From: JAJFUE01 sp039683515 | Lineage (GTDB): Bacteria > Sumerlaeota > Sumerlaeia > MVZB01 | Direction: 5' to 3' | NCBI GenBank assembly: GCA_039683515.1 | Contig: JBDKRG010000010.1 | Span: forward strand, 62,001-126,000 | Length of the DNA stretch: 64,000 nucleotides | Shown: positions 32,002 through 40,575 of the stretch, piece after piece | Layout of the letters: every line of letters starts with the position of its first letter | Numbering within the stretch: position 1 is the first letter of the stretch | Translations under genes and position numbers: made by a program | Notes under the pieces: generated by a model | What the model was told of the DNA's origin: nothing | The model's database searches: none | Seen by the model: only the letters and a program-made list of their open reading frames with translations

Positions 32002-33050
32002 ACGATACGATCCCGATGGCCGAACCGCAGTTGAACAAGGAACCGCAGGATATCGTGGTGCTGGGGGCGGGGACGTGGGGGATCACGCTCGCGACCGTGC
32101 TCGCCGAGAACAATCACCGCGTCCGGTCGTGGGACATCGACGCGGAGCTGGTCGAGCGGCTCGACCGCGAGCGCGTCCACGCGCGGCTCAAGGATTTCAA
32201 GGTCCACCCGTCGATCGCCATGATCACCGATCTCGGCGAGGCGCTCGAAGGCGCCACCGCCTGCGTCATGGTCGCGCCGTCGCACGCGATGCGCAAGGCG
32301 TGCGAGTCGATCAAGGCGACCGGCCGGTACAAGTCGATCCGGCAGTGGATCATCTGCACCAAGGGGATCGAGCAGGGGAGCGACATGCTGATGCACGAGG
32401 TCCTCGCCGACGTGCTTGGGCCGGAAGCCGGCGCGGGGACGTGCGTCCTGAGCGGCCCGAGCCACGCCGAGGAAGTCTCGCGCCGCATCCCGACGATGCT
32501 CGTCGCCAGCGCCGCGAACATGGAACTGGCCACGATGATCCAGCCGTGGTTTTTCCGGCCGTACCTGAGGATTTACACCCACGACGACATGCGCGGCGTC
32601 GAGCTCGGCGGGTCGGTCAAGAACGTCATCGCCATCGCCGCCGGGGCCTGCGACGGCCTCGGGATGGGCGACAACACGCGCGCGGCGCTCATCACGCGCG
32701 GCCTCGCCGAAATGGTTCGGCTCGGCCTGGCGGCCGGGGCGCGGCTCGAGACGTTCATGGGCCTGTCCGGCGTCGGCGACCTGATCGTGACCGCCGGCAG
32801 CCGCCACTCGCGCAACTGGCAGTTCGGAAATCTGCTCGCCCAGGGGCTGTCGGCCGACGAGGCGCTCAAGCAGGTCGGGATGGTCGTCGAGGGCTACTGG
32901 ACGGCGCGGTCGGTCTGCCACCTCGCCGCCAGATACAAGGTCGAGATGCCGATCGCGGAGGCCGTCCGCGCGGTCCTGTTCGAGGGGCTGCCGACGCGCA
33001 AGGCCGTCGAGGGGCTCCTGGCGCGCGACCCCAAGCCGGAGCATTATTAA
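31998..33050 (+). CDS. gpsA: Glycerol-3-phosphate dehydrogenase [NAD(P)+] GpsA
   Basis: 350 residues. The N-terminal Rossmann motif is VVLGAGTWGITLA (about 20-33). Further marks are CTKGIEQ, VLSGPSHAEEV, the catalytic-lysine block VELGGSVKNVIAIAAG, GDNTRAALITRGLAE, and GLSGVGDLIVTA. GpsA reduces dihydroxyacetone phosphate to sn-glycerol-3-phosphate for phospholipids. Overlap with plsY by 4 bases makes a tight two-gene operon. Length is slightly above the usual 330-340 because of an extended N terminus. Confidence 0.94.
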   Translation: MNDTIPMAEPQLNKEPQDIVVLGAGTWGITLATVLAENNHRVRSWDIDAELVERLDRERVHARLKDFKVHPSIAMITDLGEALEGATACVMVAPSHAMRKACESIKATGRYKSIRQWIICTKGIEQGSDMLMHEVLADVLGPEAGAGTCVLSGPSHAEEVSRRIPTMLVASAANMELATMIQPWFFRPYLRIYTHDDMRGVELGGSVKNVIAIAAGACDGLGMGDNTRAALITRGLAEMVRLGLAAGARLETFMGLSGVGDLIVTAGSRHSRNWQFGNLLAQGLSADEALKQVGMVVEGYWTARSVCHLAARYKVEMPIAEAVRAVLFEGLPTRKAVEGLLARDPKPEHY

Positions 33051-33174
33051 TGGGTCGTATGGGTCCCACGGGTCCTGTGATAATACGTTGTCGGCGGGCG
33101 GCCTGATCGGTTACGATATTCGTATGACATCCATTTGATTTTCGTCGTGGAAGTTTCCCGATGGAGGCACGGCC

Positions 33175-33675
33175 ATGGCGACGAACCGAGTTGAGCCGGT
33201 ATTCAAGACGACGCGGCTGATCCATGTTCCGCGCGAGCTGGTGTGGCGGGCGTGGACCGATCCCGCGCAGCTTGCGCAGTGGTGGGGGCCGAATTACTTC
33301 AGCAATCCGATCTGCGAGATTGACGCGCGCGCCGGCGGCAATTACCGGATCGTCATGCGCGGGCCCGACGGCGTCGACTACCCGGTGAGCGGCGTCTTCC
33401 TCGAGGTGGTCAAGCCTGAGCGGCTCGTCATGACCATGGACGTCTCCGAGCACCCCGACGAGTGGCACGACCAGCTGAATCCCGACCGCAGCGTGGCCAA
33501 CCCGGCCGGCGAGATGCTCATGACGGTCATGTTCGAGGCGGACGAGGACCGCACGCAGCTGACGATCCAGATCACGTTCGAGAACACGCAGATCCGCGAC
33601 GCGATGCTGAAGCTCGGCATGGAGCAGGGGTGGTCCGAAAGCCTCGACCGGATGACGTCGCTGCTGATGGATTAG
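33175..33675 (+). CDS. SRPBCC-family (AHSA1-like) protein
   Basis: 166 residues; GGAGG lies eight bases upstream. The AHSA1/CalC-type fold is visible: HVPRELVWRAWTDPAQLAQWWGP at the N terminus, YRIVMRGPDGVDYPVSGVFLEVVKPERLVMT in the middle, and a C-terminal helix MLKLGMEQGWSESLDRM. Such proteins have a deep hydrophobic pocket for lipids or polyketides; in bacteria most are uncharacterised and often stress-linked. The 124-bp upstream spacer carries nonamer repeats (TGGGTCGTA type at about 33050-33080). No operon partner is obvious. Confidence 0.82.
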   Translation: MATNRVEPVFKTTRLIHVPRELVWRAWTDPAQLAQWWGPNYFSNPICEIDARAGGNYRIVMRGPDGVDYPVSGVFLEVVKPERLVMTMDVSEHPDEWHDQLNPDRSVANPAGEMLMTVMFEADEDRTQLTIQITFENTQIRDAMLKLGMEQGWSESLDRMTSLLMD

Positions 33676-33735
33676 CCCGCCGGCCGGATCATCTTTCGGC
33701 GCGACAAAAGAGTTCCTTTCCCTTTTAATGGGGGC

Positions 33736-35241
33736 ATGAGTGCCGTGGCCCCACCCTCGCCGAAGAAACCGGCGATCATCACCGCCCTGACATGCCTCGC
33801 AGCGTGGACGCTTGTCGCGCTCGTCATGATCCATCGCAACCTGCTGTTCGCCTCGGGCGACGACTACTCGCGCGTCGTGCTGTCGATGCGGTGGGCGCGG
33901 GAACATTACTTTTTCGTCGAGGGCTATTACTGGCTCCCGCTGCCGTTCTGGTATTACGGGCTGTGGAACCAGGGGCTCGGCCGGATCGCGGATTTCGTCC
34001 ATTGGTTCATCCCCGCCTCGACCTTGATGATGATGCTCGCCTCGTGGGCGCTGATGCTGCTGACCCATGAAATCAACCGGCCGCGCGAGTCGTTTTCTCA
34101 AAAGGCGCGGACCGGCGCCGTGTTTGCGGCCCTGATCCTCGCGCTCACGATCCCGTTCGCGTGGCGGATGACGGCGACCGCCCTGGCCGAGCCGGTTTTC
34201 ATGGCCGGGCTGAGCTGGCTGGCGCTGCTGCTGGCGCGGTTCAAGCGCCGGCCGACGCGGACGAAGTGGATTTTGATTCTGGCGCTTTGCGCGGCGCTCA
34301 TGTGGGTACGCTACGAAGGCTGGCCGATCGCGTTCATCGCGTGGATGATGGCGTGCCACGCGAGCCACGCCGGCCCGGGACCGCGGCCGCGGTTTCAGTG
34401 GCAACTGATCGCCGGGTTCGCCGTCCTCGCGATCCTGCCGCTGACGCTCATGGGGATTCACGCGCGCTACAGCATGGACCCGCTGTACTTCCTCAAGTTC
34501 CCGCGCATCTTCGCCATGCGCATGATGCCCGAGGTCGCCGGCCAAACGACGTGGTGGAGGATCCAGTATCTGTCGAGCCTCGCGTGGGGGCAGGGCTGGG
34601 TGATCCTGCCGCTGTTCGTCTTCGGGCTGATCGACGGCCGGCGGCGGTCGGAGCTGAAAATGCACGCGCTGCTCGTGGCGTTCGTCTGGATGAGCTATTA
34701 CCAGGGGGCGATCAGCAACACGTTCGGCTCCAACCCGCCCGGCCGGTTCTGCGTGCCGTCGCTGTGGCTGTCGGTCCCCATCGCCGCGCGCGGCCTGATG
34801 TGGGCCGTCCGGATGAGGCCGCGCTGGCTGGCGTGGCTGGCGCGGACGCTGGTCGCGGTCGCGATTTTTTCGCAGATCAACGGCGCCGACCTGCGCAACT
34901 GGGGCGGCATCACGCACACGCCGGAGATGCTGAGACTGGCCGAACATCTCGCCCGGTCAGCGCGCGAGCGCAACGGTTACGCCGTGATCGCCGACGACGA
35001 ATCGATCGGCGACAACATCAACCTGTTCCGGATTTACATGGGCCTCGACCGCGTCATGTGCGAGAGCTGGTGGCGGCCGATCAACCTGCCGATCAAGGGC
35101 GAGTTCTATTATTTCACGCCGCGGCCGCTCAAAGGGCTCGAGCCGGCGAAGTCGATCGCGGGGCAATACATGTATGTCTTCGACCAGTGGCCGATCCCGG
35201 GGTCGAAGAATGACATGCAACATGCGAGACGGCCGAAATAG
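33736..35241 (+). CDS. Multi-pass membrane protein, probable GT-C-fold glycosyltransferase
   Basis: 501 residues with about ten hydrophobic helices (for example TALTCLAAWTLVALVMI, ALILALTIPFAW, LIAGFAVLAILPLTL). The first outside loop carries SGDDYSR, an acidic pair in the position where GT-C enzymes place their catalytic Asp. A soluble C-terminal part of about 120 residues follows the last helix. Overall it resembles dolichyl/undecaprenyl-phosphate sugar:acceptor glycosyltransferases, but the match is weak and it may be unrelated. It lies alone between the SRPBCC gene and murB. Confidence 0.65.
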   Translation: MSAVAPPSPKKPAIITALTCLAAWTLVALVMIHRNLLFASGDDYSRVVLSMRWAREHYFFVEGYYWLPLPFWYYGLWNQGLGRIADFVHWFIPASTLMMMLASWALMLLTHEINRPRESFSQKARTGAVFAALILALTIPFAWRMTATALAEPVFMAGLSWLALLLARFKRRPTRTKWILILALCAALMWVRYEGWPIAFIAWMMACHASHAGPGPRPRFQWQLIAGFAVLAILPLTLMGIHARYSMDPLYFLKFPRIFAMRMMPEVAGQTTWWRIQYLSSLAWGQGWVILPLFVFGLIDGRRRSELKMHALLVAFVWMSYYQGAISNTFGSNPPGRFCVPSLWLSVPIAARGLMWAVRMRPRWLAWLARTLVAVAIFSQINGADLRNWGGITHTPEMLRLAEHLARSARERNGYAVIADDESIGDNINLFRIYMGLDRVMCESWWRPINLPIKGEFYYFTPRPLKGLEPAKSIAGQYMYVFDQWPIPGSKNDMQHARRPK

Positions 35242-35366
35242 AACCCCCAAAAATCCCGCGAAAACCCGGCGCGGCACGGCCGCAACCAAAAACCATCCCA
35301 AACGGCCACGGATTTGTTTCGCGTTTCGCGTTGAATGTCCGCCTGCCGTATACGTAAGCTTGTTCC

Positions 35367-36278
35367 ATGACCGATTCGCCGACCACATCCTTGGATTCGA
35401 TCGCGGGGATCACGATCCTGCGCGACGAGCCGCTGGCGCGGCACACGACGATGGGCGTCGGCGGGCCGGCGCGGTTTCTCGTGACAGTGGATGAAGTCGA
35501 TGCGCTCGCGCCGTGCCTGGCCGCGCTGCGCGAGGACGCGCTGCCGTGGATGATGCTCGGCGGCGGGAGCAACACGATTTTTACCGACGCCGGCTGGCCG
35601 GGAGCGATCCTCATGCTCGGCCGGGGCTTCCGCAAAATCGCGCGCGTGGCCGGGACGAGCCGGATCACCGCGGGGGCGGCGGCGCAGCTGACGGCCGTCA
35701 TGAATTTCGCCAAGCGCGAAGGGCTCGCGGGGCTCGAGTGGGCGGCGGGCGTGCCGGGGCAGCTCGGCGGGGCGCTCGCGGGCAACGCCGGGACGCCGGC
35801 CGGGGATATCGGCTCGGCGGTCGAGTCGGTAGAGGTGATCGGCCGCGACGGGGCGCGCCAGACGCTGCGCCGCGGCGAGATCCAGTTCGGCTATCGGCAC
35901 TCGTCGCTGCGCGAGTGGATCATCCTCGAGGCGACGCTCGGTTTGACGCCGGATTCGCCCGAGGCGATCCAGGCCCGGATCGACGCGGCGCTCAGCAAAC
36001 GGCTGCGGCAGCCGGTCGGCCAGCGCTCGTCGGGGTGCATGTTCAAGAATCCGGCGGGGGGGGCGGCCGGCAAACTGATCGACGAGGCGGGGCTCAAGGG
36101 GCTTCGGATCGGCGGGGCGCGCGTCTCGGAACAGCACGCCAATTTCATGATCAACGACGGGACGGCGACGGCCGCCGATATCGATAAACTGATCGAGCTG
36201 GTCCGGGCGCAGGTTAAGGCCCGAACCGGCGTCGGCTTGGAAGCCGAGGTCAGGCTGATTGAGCCACCCAAAGGCTGA
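35367..36278 (+). CDS. murB: UDP-N-acetylenolpyruvoylglucosamine reductase MurB
   Basis: 303 residues. The FAD-binding domain has HTTMGVGGPARFLV, MLGGGSN, and WAAGVPGQLGGALAGNAG. FGYRHSSL and SSGCMFKNP carry the catalytic serine, and EAEVRLI at the end the conserved Glu. The short YRHS form without the extra Tyr loop suggests the type II class. It reduces enolpyruvyl-UDP-GlcNAc to UDP-MurNAc in peptidoglycan synthesis. It is followed by ftsQ and ftsA in the order usual for division clusters, although 309 bases of repeat and promoter DNA intervene. Confidence 0.93.
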   Translation: MTDSPTTSLDSIAGITILRDEPLARHTTMGVGGPARFLVTVDEVDALAPCLAALREDALPWMMLGGGSNTIFTDAGWPGAILMLGRGFRKIARVAGTSRITAGAAAQLTAVMNFAKREGLAGLEWAAGVPGQLGGALAGNAGTPAGDIGSAVESVEVIGRDGARQTLRRGEIQFGYRHSSLREWIILEATLGLTPDSPEAIQARIDAALSKRLRQPVGQRSSGCMFKNPAGGAAGKLIDEAGLKGLRIGGARVSEQHANFMINDGTATAADIDKLIELVRAQVKARTGVGLEAEVRLIEPPKG

Positions 36279-36284
36279 AGCATG

Positions 36285-36327
36285 GGACTTATAGGACCTA
36301 TAGGACCGATAGGACCCATAGGAGCCA
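36285..36327. repeat. Nonamer tandem repeat (AGGACCNAT)
   Basis: Four to five 9-bp units (GGGACTTAT, AGGACCTAT, AGGACCGAT, AGGACCCAT, AGGAGCC) start seven bases after the murB stop. The same unit occurs at 45774-45806. Confidence 0.85.
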
Positions 36328-36436
36328 GGGGAACCATTCGAGCCACCGGACACACCAGGCAGTTGACAAGCTCAAGATCATGACACGGCGGCGCTAGAAT
36401 CGCGCAAGATGTTGTGCGTCAACGAGTAAACAATAC

Positions 36437-36465
36437 TTGATTCGTGGGTACAGATGGGCTAGCAT
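36437..36465 (+). promoter_or_regulatory. Candidate promoter for ftsQ
   Basis: TTGATT (36437-36442) and TAGCAT (36460-36465) are 17 bases apart, about 120 bases before ftsQ. A second pair, TTGACA at 36363 and TAGAAT at 36395, has a 26-base spacing and is less likely. The rest of the 309-bp spacer has no gene. Confidence 0.45.
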
Positions 36466-36587
36466 GTGCCGACTTGAATGTAGATCGCTTGCCGATCGCT
36501 GATGATGCAGTGGACGCCTCACGCGGGCTCGGGCCGGGTCCGCGAGGCAAATCTGAACCGTAGCTGAAGCTCGCTCGAGTAGGAAAC

Positions 36588-37424
36588 ATGATCTGGCCCT
36601 CCCGCCCGCGTCGGGTCGCGTCCGCGCGGCCCACTCATGAACCGTTCACCGTCCGTGCCGGCCGGTTTCTCCGTCGCGTCTTCTTCGTGATGCTCGCGAT
36701 CGGGCTGACTGCCGGCGGGATTTACGTCGCCCGTTACGTCCATCACTTCGTCTACGAGACCGATTACTTCACGATCGACCAGGTCGTGGTCAGCGGCGCG
36801 TCGCCCGAGCTGGAGGCGCAGGCGCGCCGGTCGATCACCGAGATCCTCGACTACTGCGGCAAAAACCTCGTCCGGCAGGACATTGCGCATATTCACTCCG
36901 AGTTGGCGAAGCTGCCGCGGGCGCTCAAGGTCACGGCCAGCAAGGTTTATCCGCGCGCGATCAGGGTCGAGTTCGTCGAGCGCGAGCCGATCATGGTCGT
37001 CAACCTCGACGAGATGTATCTGGTCGACCGCGAAGGCGTCCTGCTGAGCCGCATCCACGCGCTCGAGGCGACGCGGCGCGGCCTGCCGCTGCTGACCGGG
37101 CCGCAGATCAAGAACCCGCGCGAGGGGGACAAACTCAAGGGCGAGCAGGTCGTCCCGGTTCTGGCCGCGGTCGATTTCGTCTCGGCCAACGACCGGGAAC
37201 TGGCCCGGCACATCACCGAATGGAACATCAACAGCAAGGCGGAGGTGACCGCGATCCTGCGCGGCGGCGCCGAGGTGCGCTTCGGCAACAAGCCCCCGCT
37301 CGAGTTGATGGACAAGCTCAGCGGCGCGTTCCAGAACCCGAAGCTGCGCGCCGAATTCGAGCGCGCCGTATACGTTGAACTGCCTTTCGACAAACAACTC
37401 GTCATCATGCCCAAGAAAATTTAG
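36588..37424 (+). CDS. ftsQ: Cell division protein FtsQ/DivIB
   Basis: 278 residues. A basic cytoplasmic N terminus leads to one membrane helix (FFVMLAIGLTAGGIYVARYV, about 31-50). The POTRA domain follows (YFTIDQVVVSGASPELEA... LPRALKVTASKVYPRAIRVEFVEREP), then the FtsQ beta domain (YLVDREGVLLSRI, LPLLTGPQI). FtsQ ties FtsB/FtsL to the divisome in the periplasm. It is followed after 15 bases by ftsA, the usual order. Confidence 0.85.
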   Translation: MIWPSRPRRVASARPTHEPFTVRAGRFLRRVFFVMLAIGLTAGGIYVARYVHHFVYETDYFTIDQVVVSGASPELEAQARRSITEILDYCGKNLVRQDIAHIHSELAKLPRALKVTASKVYPRAIRVEFVEREPIMVVNLDEMYLVDREGVLLSRIHALEATRRGLPLLTGPQIKNPREGDKLKGEQVVPVLAAVDFVSANDRELARHITEWNINSKAEVTAILRGGAEVRFGNKPPLELMDKLSGAFQNPKLRAEFERAVYVELPFDKQLVIMPKKI

Positions 37425-37439
37425 AGCCCGGATACCGCC

Positions 37440-38771
37440 ATGCCATTTCTCACCCGCACACTCAGCCTGCCGACCCTGACCCCATCCGCGCGCCGCACCG
37501 CGGGCGGCTCCGGCCGCGCCGGCGGCAGCGACAGCACGGTGCAGACGCGCCGTCGCCGCCGCAAGCCGCGCCTGATCACCGGCCTCGACATCGGCACGAC
37601 CAAGGTGTGCGCGATCATCGGCTCGGTCGACGAGGACGGGCGCATCACCGTGCTGGGGATGGGCGCGGCCCCGTCGCGCGGCGTGCGCCGCGGCGCGGTC
37701 ATCAACATCAACGAGACGGTCGAGGCGGTCGTCAGCGCCTACAGCCAGGCGCACGACCTGGCCCACATCCACCCGCGCGAGGTCTACGTCGGCATCGCCG
37801 GCGACCACATCAGCGGCGTGAACCTGACCGGGATCACCGAGATCGCCAACCCCAACTCCGGTGTCGACCAGCGCGACTGCAAGCGCGCCCAGCAGAAGGC
37901 GCTCAAGATGATCCTGCCGCAGGACGTCGAGATCCTGCACACGTTCACGCGCGAATACGTCGTCAACGAGCGCGGCGGCATCACCGACCCGATCGGCCAG
38001 TTCGGCCAGCGGCTCGAGGTCAAGATGCACGTCGTGACGGGCTCGGTCTCGGCCGGCAACAACATCTTCCGCTGCGTCAAGAAGGCGGGGCTGCGGACGA
38101 GCGGCGTCGTCCTGCAGTCGGTCGCCAGCTCGCTCTCCGTCCTGACCGAGCGCGAGAAGGAACTGGGCGTGGTGCTCGTCGACATCGGCGGCGGCACGAG
38201 CGACATCGCGATCTTCCAGGGAGGCGTCCTGCAGTCGATCAGCGAGATCGCCATGGGCGGCGACATCATCACGCAGGACGTGGCCAAGATGTTGCGCTGC
38301 TCGCCGCACGACGCCGAGAACCTCAAGAAGAAATTCGGCCACGCCGTCCCGCTCGAGGTCGACATCGACGAGCGGATCGAGCTGCGCGGGGCGGCCCCCG
38401 GCGCCAAGCGCACGAGCCACAGCCGCCGCGAACTGGCCGAGATCATCGAGGCCCGCGTCGAGGAGATCCTGATCGGCGTCCAGAAGGAAATCCAGCGCTC
38501 GGGCTGCGCCGACCGCATCTACGCGGGGGTCGTCCTGACCGGCGGCACGGCGCTGCTGGAGGGGATCGGCGGCGTCGCCGAGCGGCTTCTCGGCTACCCC
38601 TGCCACATCGGCCGGCCGCAGAACATGCTCGGCATGAGCGGCGTCGTCAGCACGCCGATCTACTCGACGGCGGTGGGGCTGATCCGCTGGGCCGTGCAGG
38701 AGGGCGAATCCGCCCAGCGCGACGGCTGGCTCGTCCGCAAGATCAAAAAATTCCTCGATATCTACGGTTGA
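37440..38771 (+). CDS. ftsA: Cell division protein FtsA
   Basis: 443 residues. After an unusual 44-residue basic, Ser/Gly-rich N-terminal extension comes the actin-like phosphate-1 motif ITGLDIGTTKVCAIIG. The 1C/SHS2 subdomain region (HIHPREVYVGIAGDHISG), phosphate-2 VVLVDIGGGTSDIAIF, and the adenosine motif VLTGGTALLEGIGGVAERLL follow. The C-terminal end (VRKIKKFLDIYG) is a short basic amphipathic helix that should anchor FtsA to the membrane. It tethers FtsZ. ftsZ is not the next gene: 559 bases of repeats and an aldo/keto reductase lie between. Confidence 0.93.
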   Translation: MPFLTRTLSLPTLTPSARRTAGGSGRAGGSDSTVQTRRRRRKPRLITGLDIGTTKVCAIIGSVDEDGRITVLGMGAAPSRGVRRGAVININETVEAVVSAYSQAHDLAHIHPREVYVGIAGDHISGVNLTGITEIANPNSGVDQRDCKRAQQKALKMILPQDVEILHTFTREYVVNERGGITDPIGQFGQRLEVKMHVVTGSVSAGNNIFRCVKKAGLRTSGVVLQSVASSLSVLTEREKELGVVLVDIGGGTSDIAIFQGGVLQSISEIAMGGDIITQDVAKMLRCSPHDAENLKKKFGHAVPLEVDIDERIELRGAAPGAKRTSHSRRELAEIIEARVEEILIGVQKEIQRSGCADRIYAGVVLTGGTALLEGIGGVAERLLGYPCHIGRPQNMLGMSGVVSTPIYSTAVGLIRWAVQEGESAQRDGWLVRKIKKFLDIYG

Positions 38772-38808
38772 CCGCCGGCGCGGCACTTGCCACGATGGGC
38801 CGGTGTCC

Positions 38809-38861
38809 GATTGCGGATTTGAAGAATTGCGGATTTCGGATTGCGGATTGCGGATTGCGGG
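38809..38861. repeat. GATTGCG heptamer array
   Basis: About seven imperfect 7-mers (CGATTGCG, GATTTGAAGAATTGCG, GATTTCG, GATTGCG x3) start 40 bases after ftsA. It is the same unit as in the array at 21691-21854. Confidence 0.8.
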
Positions 38862-38953
38862 AGTGATTTCACGATTTTCGATTACTCTGTAACGGCCGAA
38901 TTTGAATGTAAAATGCGCACGAATTTTCAAAGTCCCTGTCGCGAAAATGGCTC

Positions 38954-39160
38954 GTCGGCTGAAGCCGACGCCTCTTTGCACCCGGCTTTAGCCGGGGTGA
39001 AGGCGGCCTTTCCACATTCCCGGCAGCCGGCTTTAAGCCGGCTTTCAAAAAGGTCCGCCGCTTCAAGTTCAAGCCGGCTTAAAGCCGGCTGCGGAATCCT
39101 TTCTGGATTGCATGCACCCCTGCTGAAGCAGGGTGCAAAGAGGAGTCGGCTCAAGCCGAC
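38954..39160. repeat. 207-bp nested palindromic element
   Basis: Outer 30-base arms (38954-38983 and 39131-39160) are reverse complements at 27 of 30 positions and share CCTCTTTGCACCC/GGGTGCAAAGAGG. Each outer arm itself begins or ends with GTCGGCT..AGCCGAC. Inside are further palindromes, AGCCGGCTTTAAGCCGGCT and AGCCGGCTTAAAGCCGGCT, plus CACCCCTGCTGAAGCAGGGTG. It has no ORF of its own that I can support. With the heptamer array before it and a hexamer repeat (39218-39262) after it, it fills the 559-bp gap after ftsA. Confidence 0.8.
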
Positions 39161-39217
39161 TAACCGGATCCCTTGGGCGTTATTCAGAAGTCTGGTTCTG
39201 GCTATGCCAGGTTAGGA

Positions 39218-39262
39218 TTACGACGAACGATTACGAGCACGATCACGAGCACGATTACGACG
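39218..39262. repeat. Degenerate GATTAC/GAGCAC hexamer repeat
   Basis: GATTACGACGAACGATTACGA then GCACGATCACGAGCACGATTACGACG: the same hexamers as the 50-bp repeat at 31298 and 50751, in mixed order. It lies 70 bases before the aldo/keto reductase start. Confidence 0.75.
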
Positions 39263-39330
39263 CACCAGCCTTCGCCAAGGCTTCGGCTGGCAAGCTGAGC
39301 ACGATTCAAAAATAAGAGAGGACTCTCACC

Positions 39331-40374
39331 ATGGATTACCTGACTCCCAATCCCAAGCTGTATAACGTCGCCTGGCAGACCGACGAATTCAACGGCATGC
39401 CGTGGCGCCTGTTCGGGCGCTCGGGGCTGCGCGTCTCCGCCATCGGCCTCGGCACCTGGAAGATGGGCTACCCCGAAACCGGCGACGGCGCCCGCGTCGA
39501 CGAGAAGACCAGCATGGCCATCCTCGACCGCTCGGTCGAGCTCGGCATGACGCACTGGGACACCGCCAACCGCTACAACAACGCCTCGGGCAACTGCGAG
39601 CGCATCCTCGGCAAGTGGTTCGCCGCCAACCCCGACCAGCGCCGCAACGTCGTCATCGCCACCAAGATCTTCGGCGGCATGGACGGCCGCTCGCCCAACC
39701 ACAGCCGCCTCTCGCGGCTGAGCATCATGGAGTCGACCTACGCCTGCCTCGAGCGGATGCAGCTCGAGGCGATCGACATCATGTACTTCCACTCCTACGA
39801 CCCGATCACGCCGCTCGAGGAGTCGCTCGAGGCGATTGAAGACTTGATCCGCCAGGACCTGATCCGCTACCTCGCCGTGTCGAACTACACGGTCGACCAG
39901 CTGCGCGCCACCGACGCCGCCGCGCGCGCGATCTCGGGGCGCGTCACGATCCAGGCCGTCGAGAACAACTACGACATCCTCAACCGCGAACAGGCCGACA
40001 AGCCCGGCGTCCTGGACTGGTGCGCGCGCAACGGCGCCTCCTACATCGCGTGGAGCCCGCTGGCCCGCGGCCTGCTCACCAACCGCTACCTCGACCCGGC
40101 CAAGGCCGCCAAGGGCGACCGCCTCGTCGACGAGGGGATGCTCAAGGACGTCACGCCCGAGACGTTCGAGAAGCTCCGCAAGCTGGCGGCGATCGCCGAA
40201 GAGGGCGGCCTGACGGTCAGCCAGCTGGCGCTGGCCTACATGCTGACGCTGCCGGGGATGGGGCCCGTCATCCCGTCCTCGACGTCGGTCAAGCAGCTCG
40301 AGGACAACGCCAAGGCCGGCACCGTCAAGCTGGGCGAGGACCAGCTCGCCGCGATCCGCACGGCGCTGGCGTAA
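39331..40374 (+). CDS. Aldo/keto reductase (Kv-beta/YghZ-like branch)
   Basis: 347 residues; GAGAGGA lies upstream of the ATG. The TIM-barrel AKR motifs are GLRVSAIGLGTWKMG, then THWDTANRYNNASGNCERILG with catalytic Asp and Tyr, VIATKI with catalytic Lys, MYFHSYDP with the active-site His region, LAVSNYTVDQL, YIAWSPLARGLLT, and VIPSSTSVKQLEDN. It should reduce carbonyl compounds with NADPH in the cytoplasm. It stands between ftsA and ftsZ, surrounded by repeats, a position not expected of a metabolic gene. Substrate unknown. Confidence 0.9.
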   Translation: MDYLTPNPKLYNVAWQTDEFNGMPWRLFGRSGLRVSAIGLGTWKMGYPETGDGARVDEKTSMAILDRSVELGMTHWDTANRYNNASGNCERILGKWFAANPDQRRNVVIATKIFGGMDGRSPNHSRLSRLSIMESTYACLERMQLEAIDIMYFHSYDPITPLEESLEAIEDLIRQDLIRYLAVSNYTVDQLRATDAAARAISGRVTIQAVENNYDILNREQADKPGVLDWCARNGASYIAWSPLARGLLTNRYLDPAKAAKGDRLVDEGMLKDVTPETFEKLRKLAAIAEEGGLTVSQLALAYMLTLPGMGPVIPSSTSVKQLEDNAKAGTVKLGEDQLAAIRTALA

Positions 40375-40382
40375 GCAACCGG

Positions 40383-40446
40383 AGATGAGCGATGAGAGAT
40401 GAGCGATGAGAATTCTCATCTCCCATCTCCCATCGCTCATCGCTCC
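40383..40446. repeat. Inverted GATGAGC heptamer arrays forming a long hairpin
   Basis: GAGATGAGCGATGAGAGATG and further units are followed across GAATTC by the reverse-complement array (TCATCTCCCATCTCCCATCGCTC). The arms can pair over most of 30 bases. It begins eight bases after the reductase stop and could end its transcription. Confidence 0.8.
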
Positions 40447-40575
40447 CAAAGTCCCATTGCGCCAGAGAAGGTTTTCGTATTAAACTCAACCGATTTTTGG
40501 GGTGTATCTCACAACATGCCGGCCACCCGGCCGCACTTGAAACATCAGCCAGCACGTTTGCGGAAGAGGAAGAAC

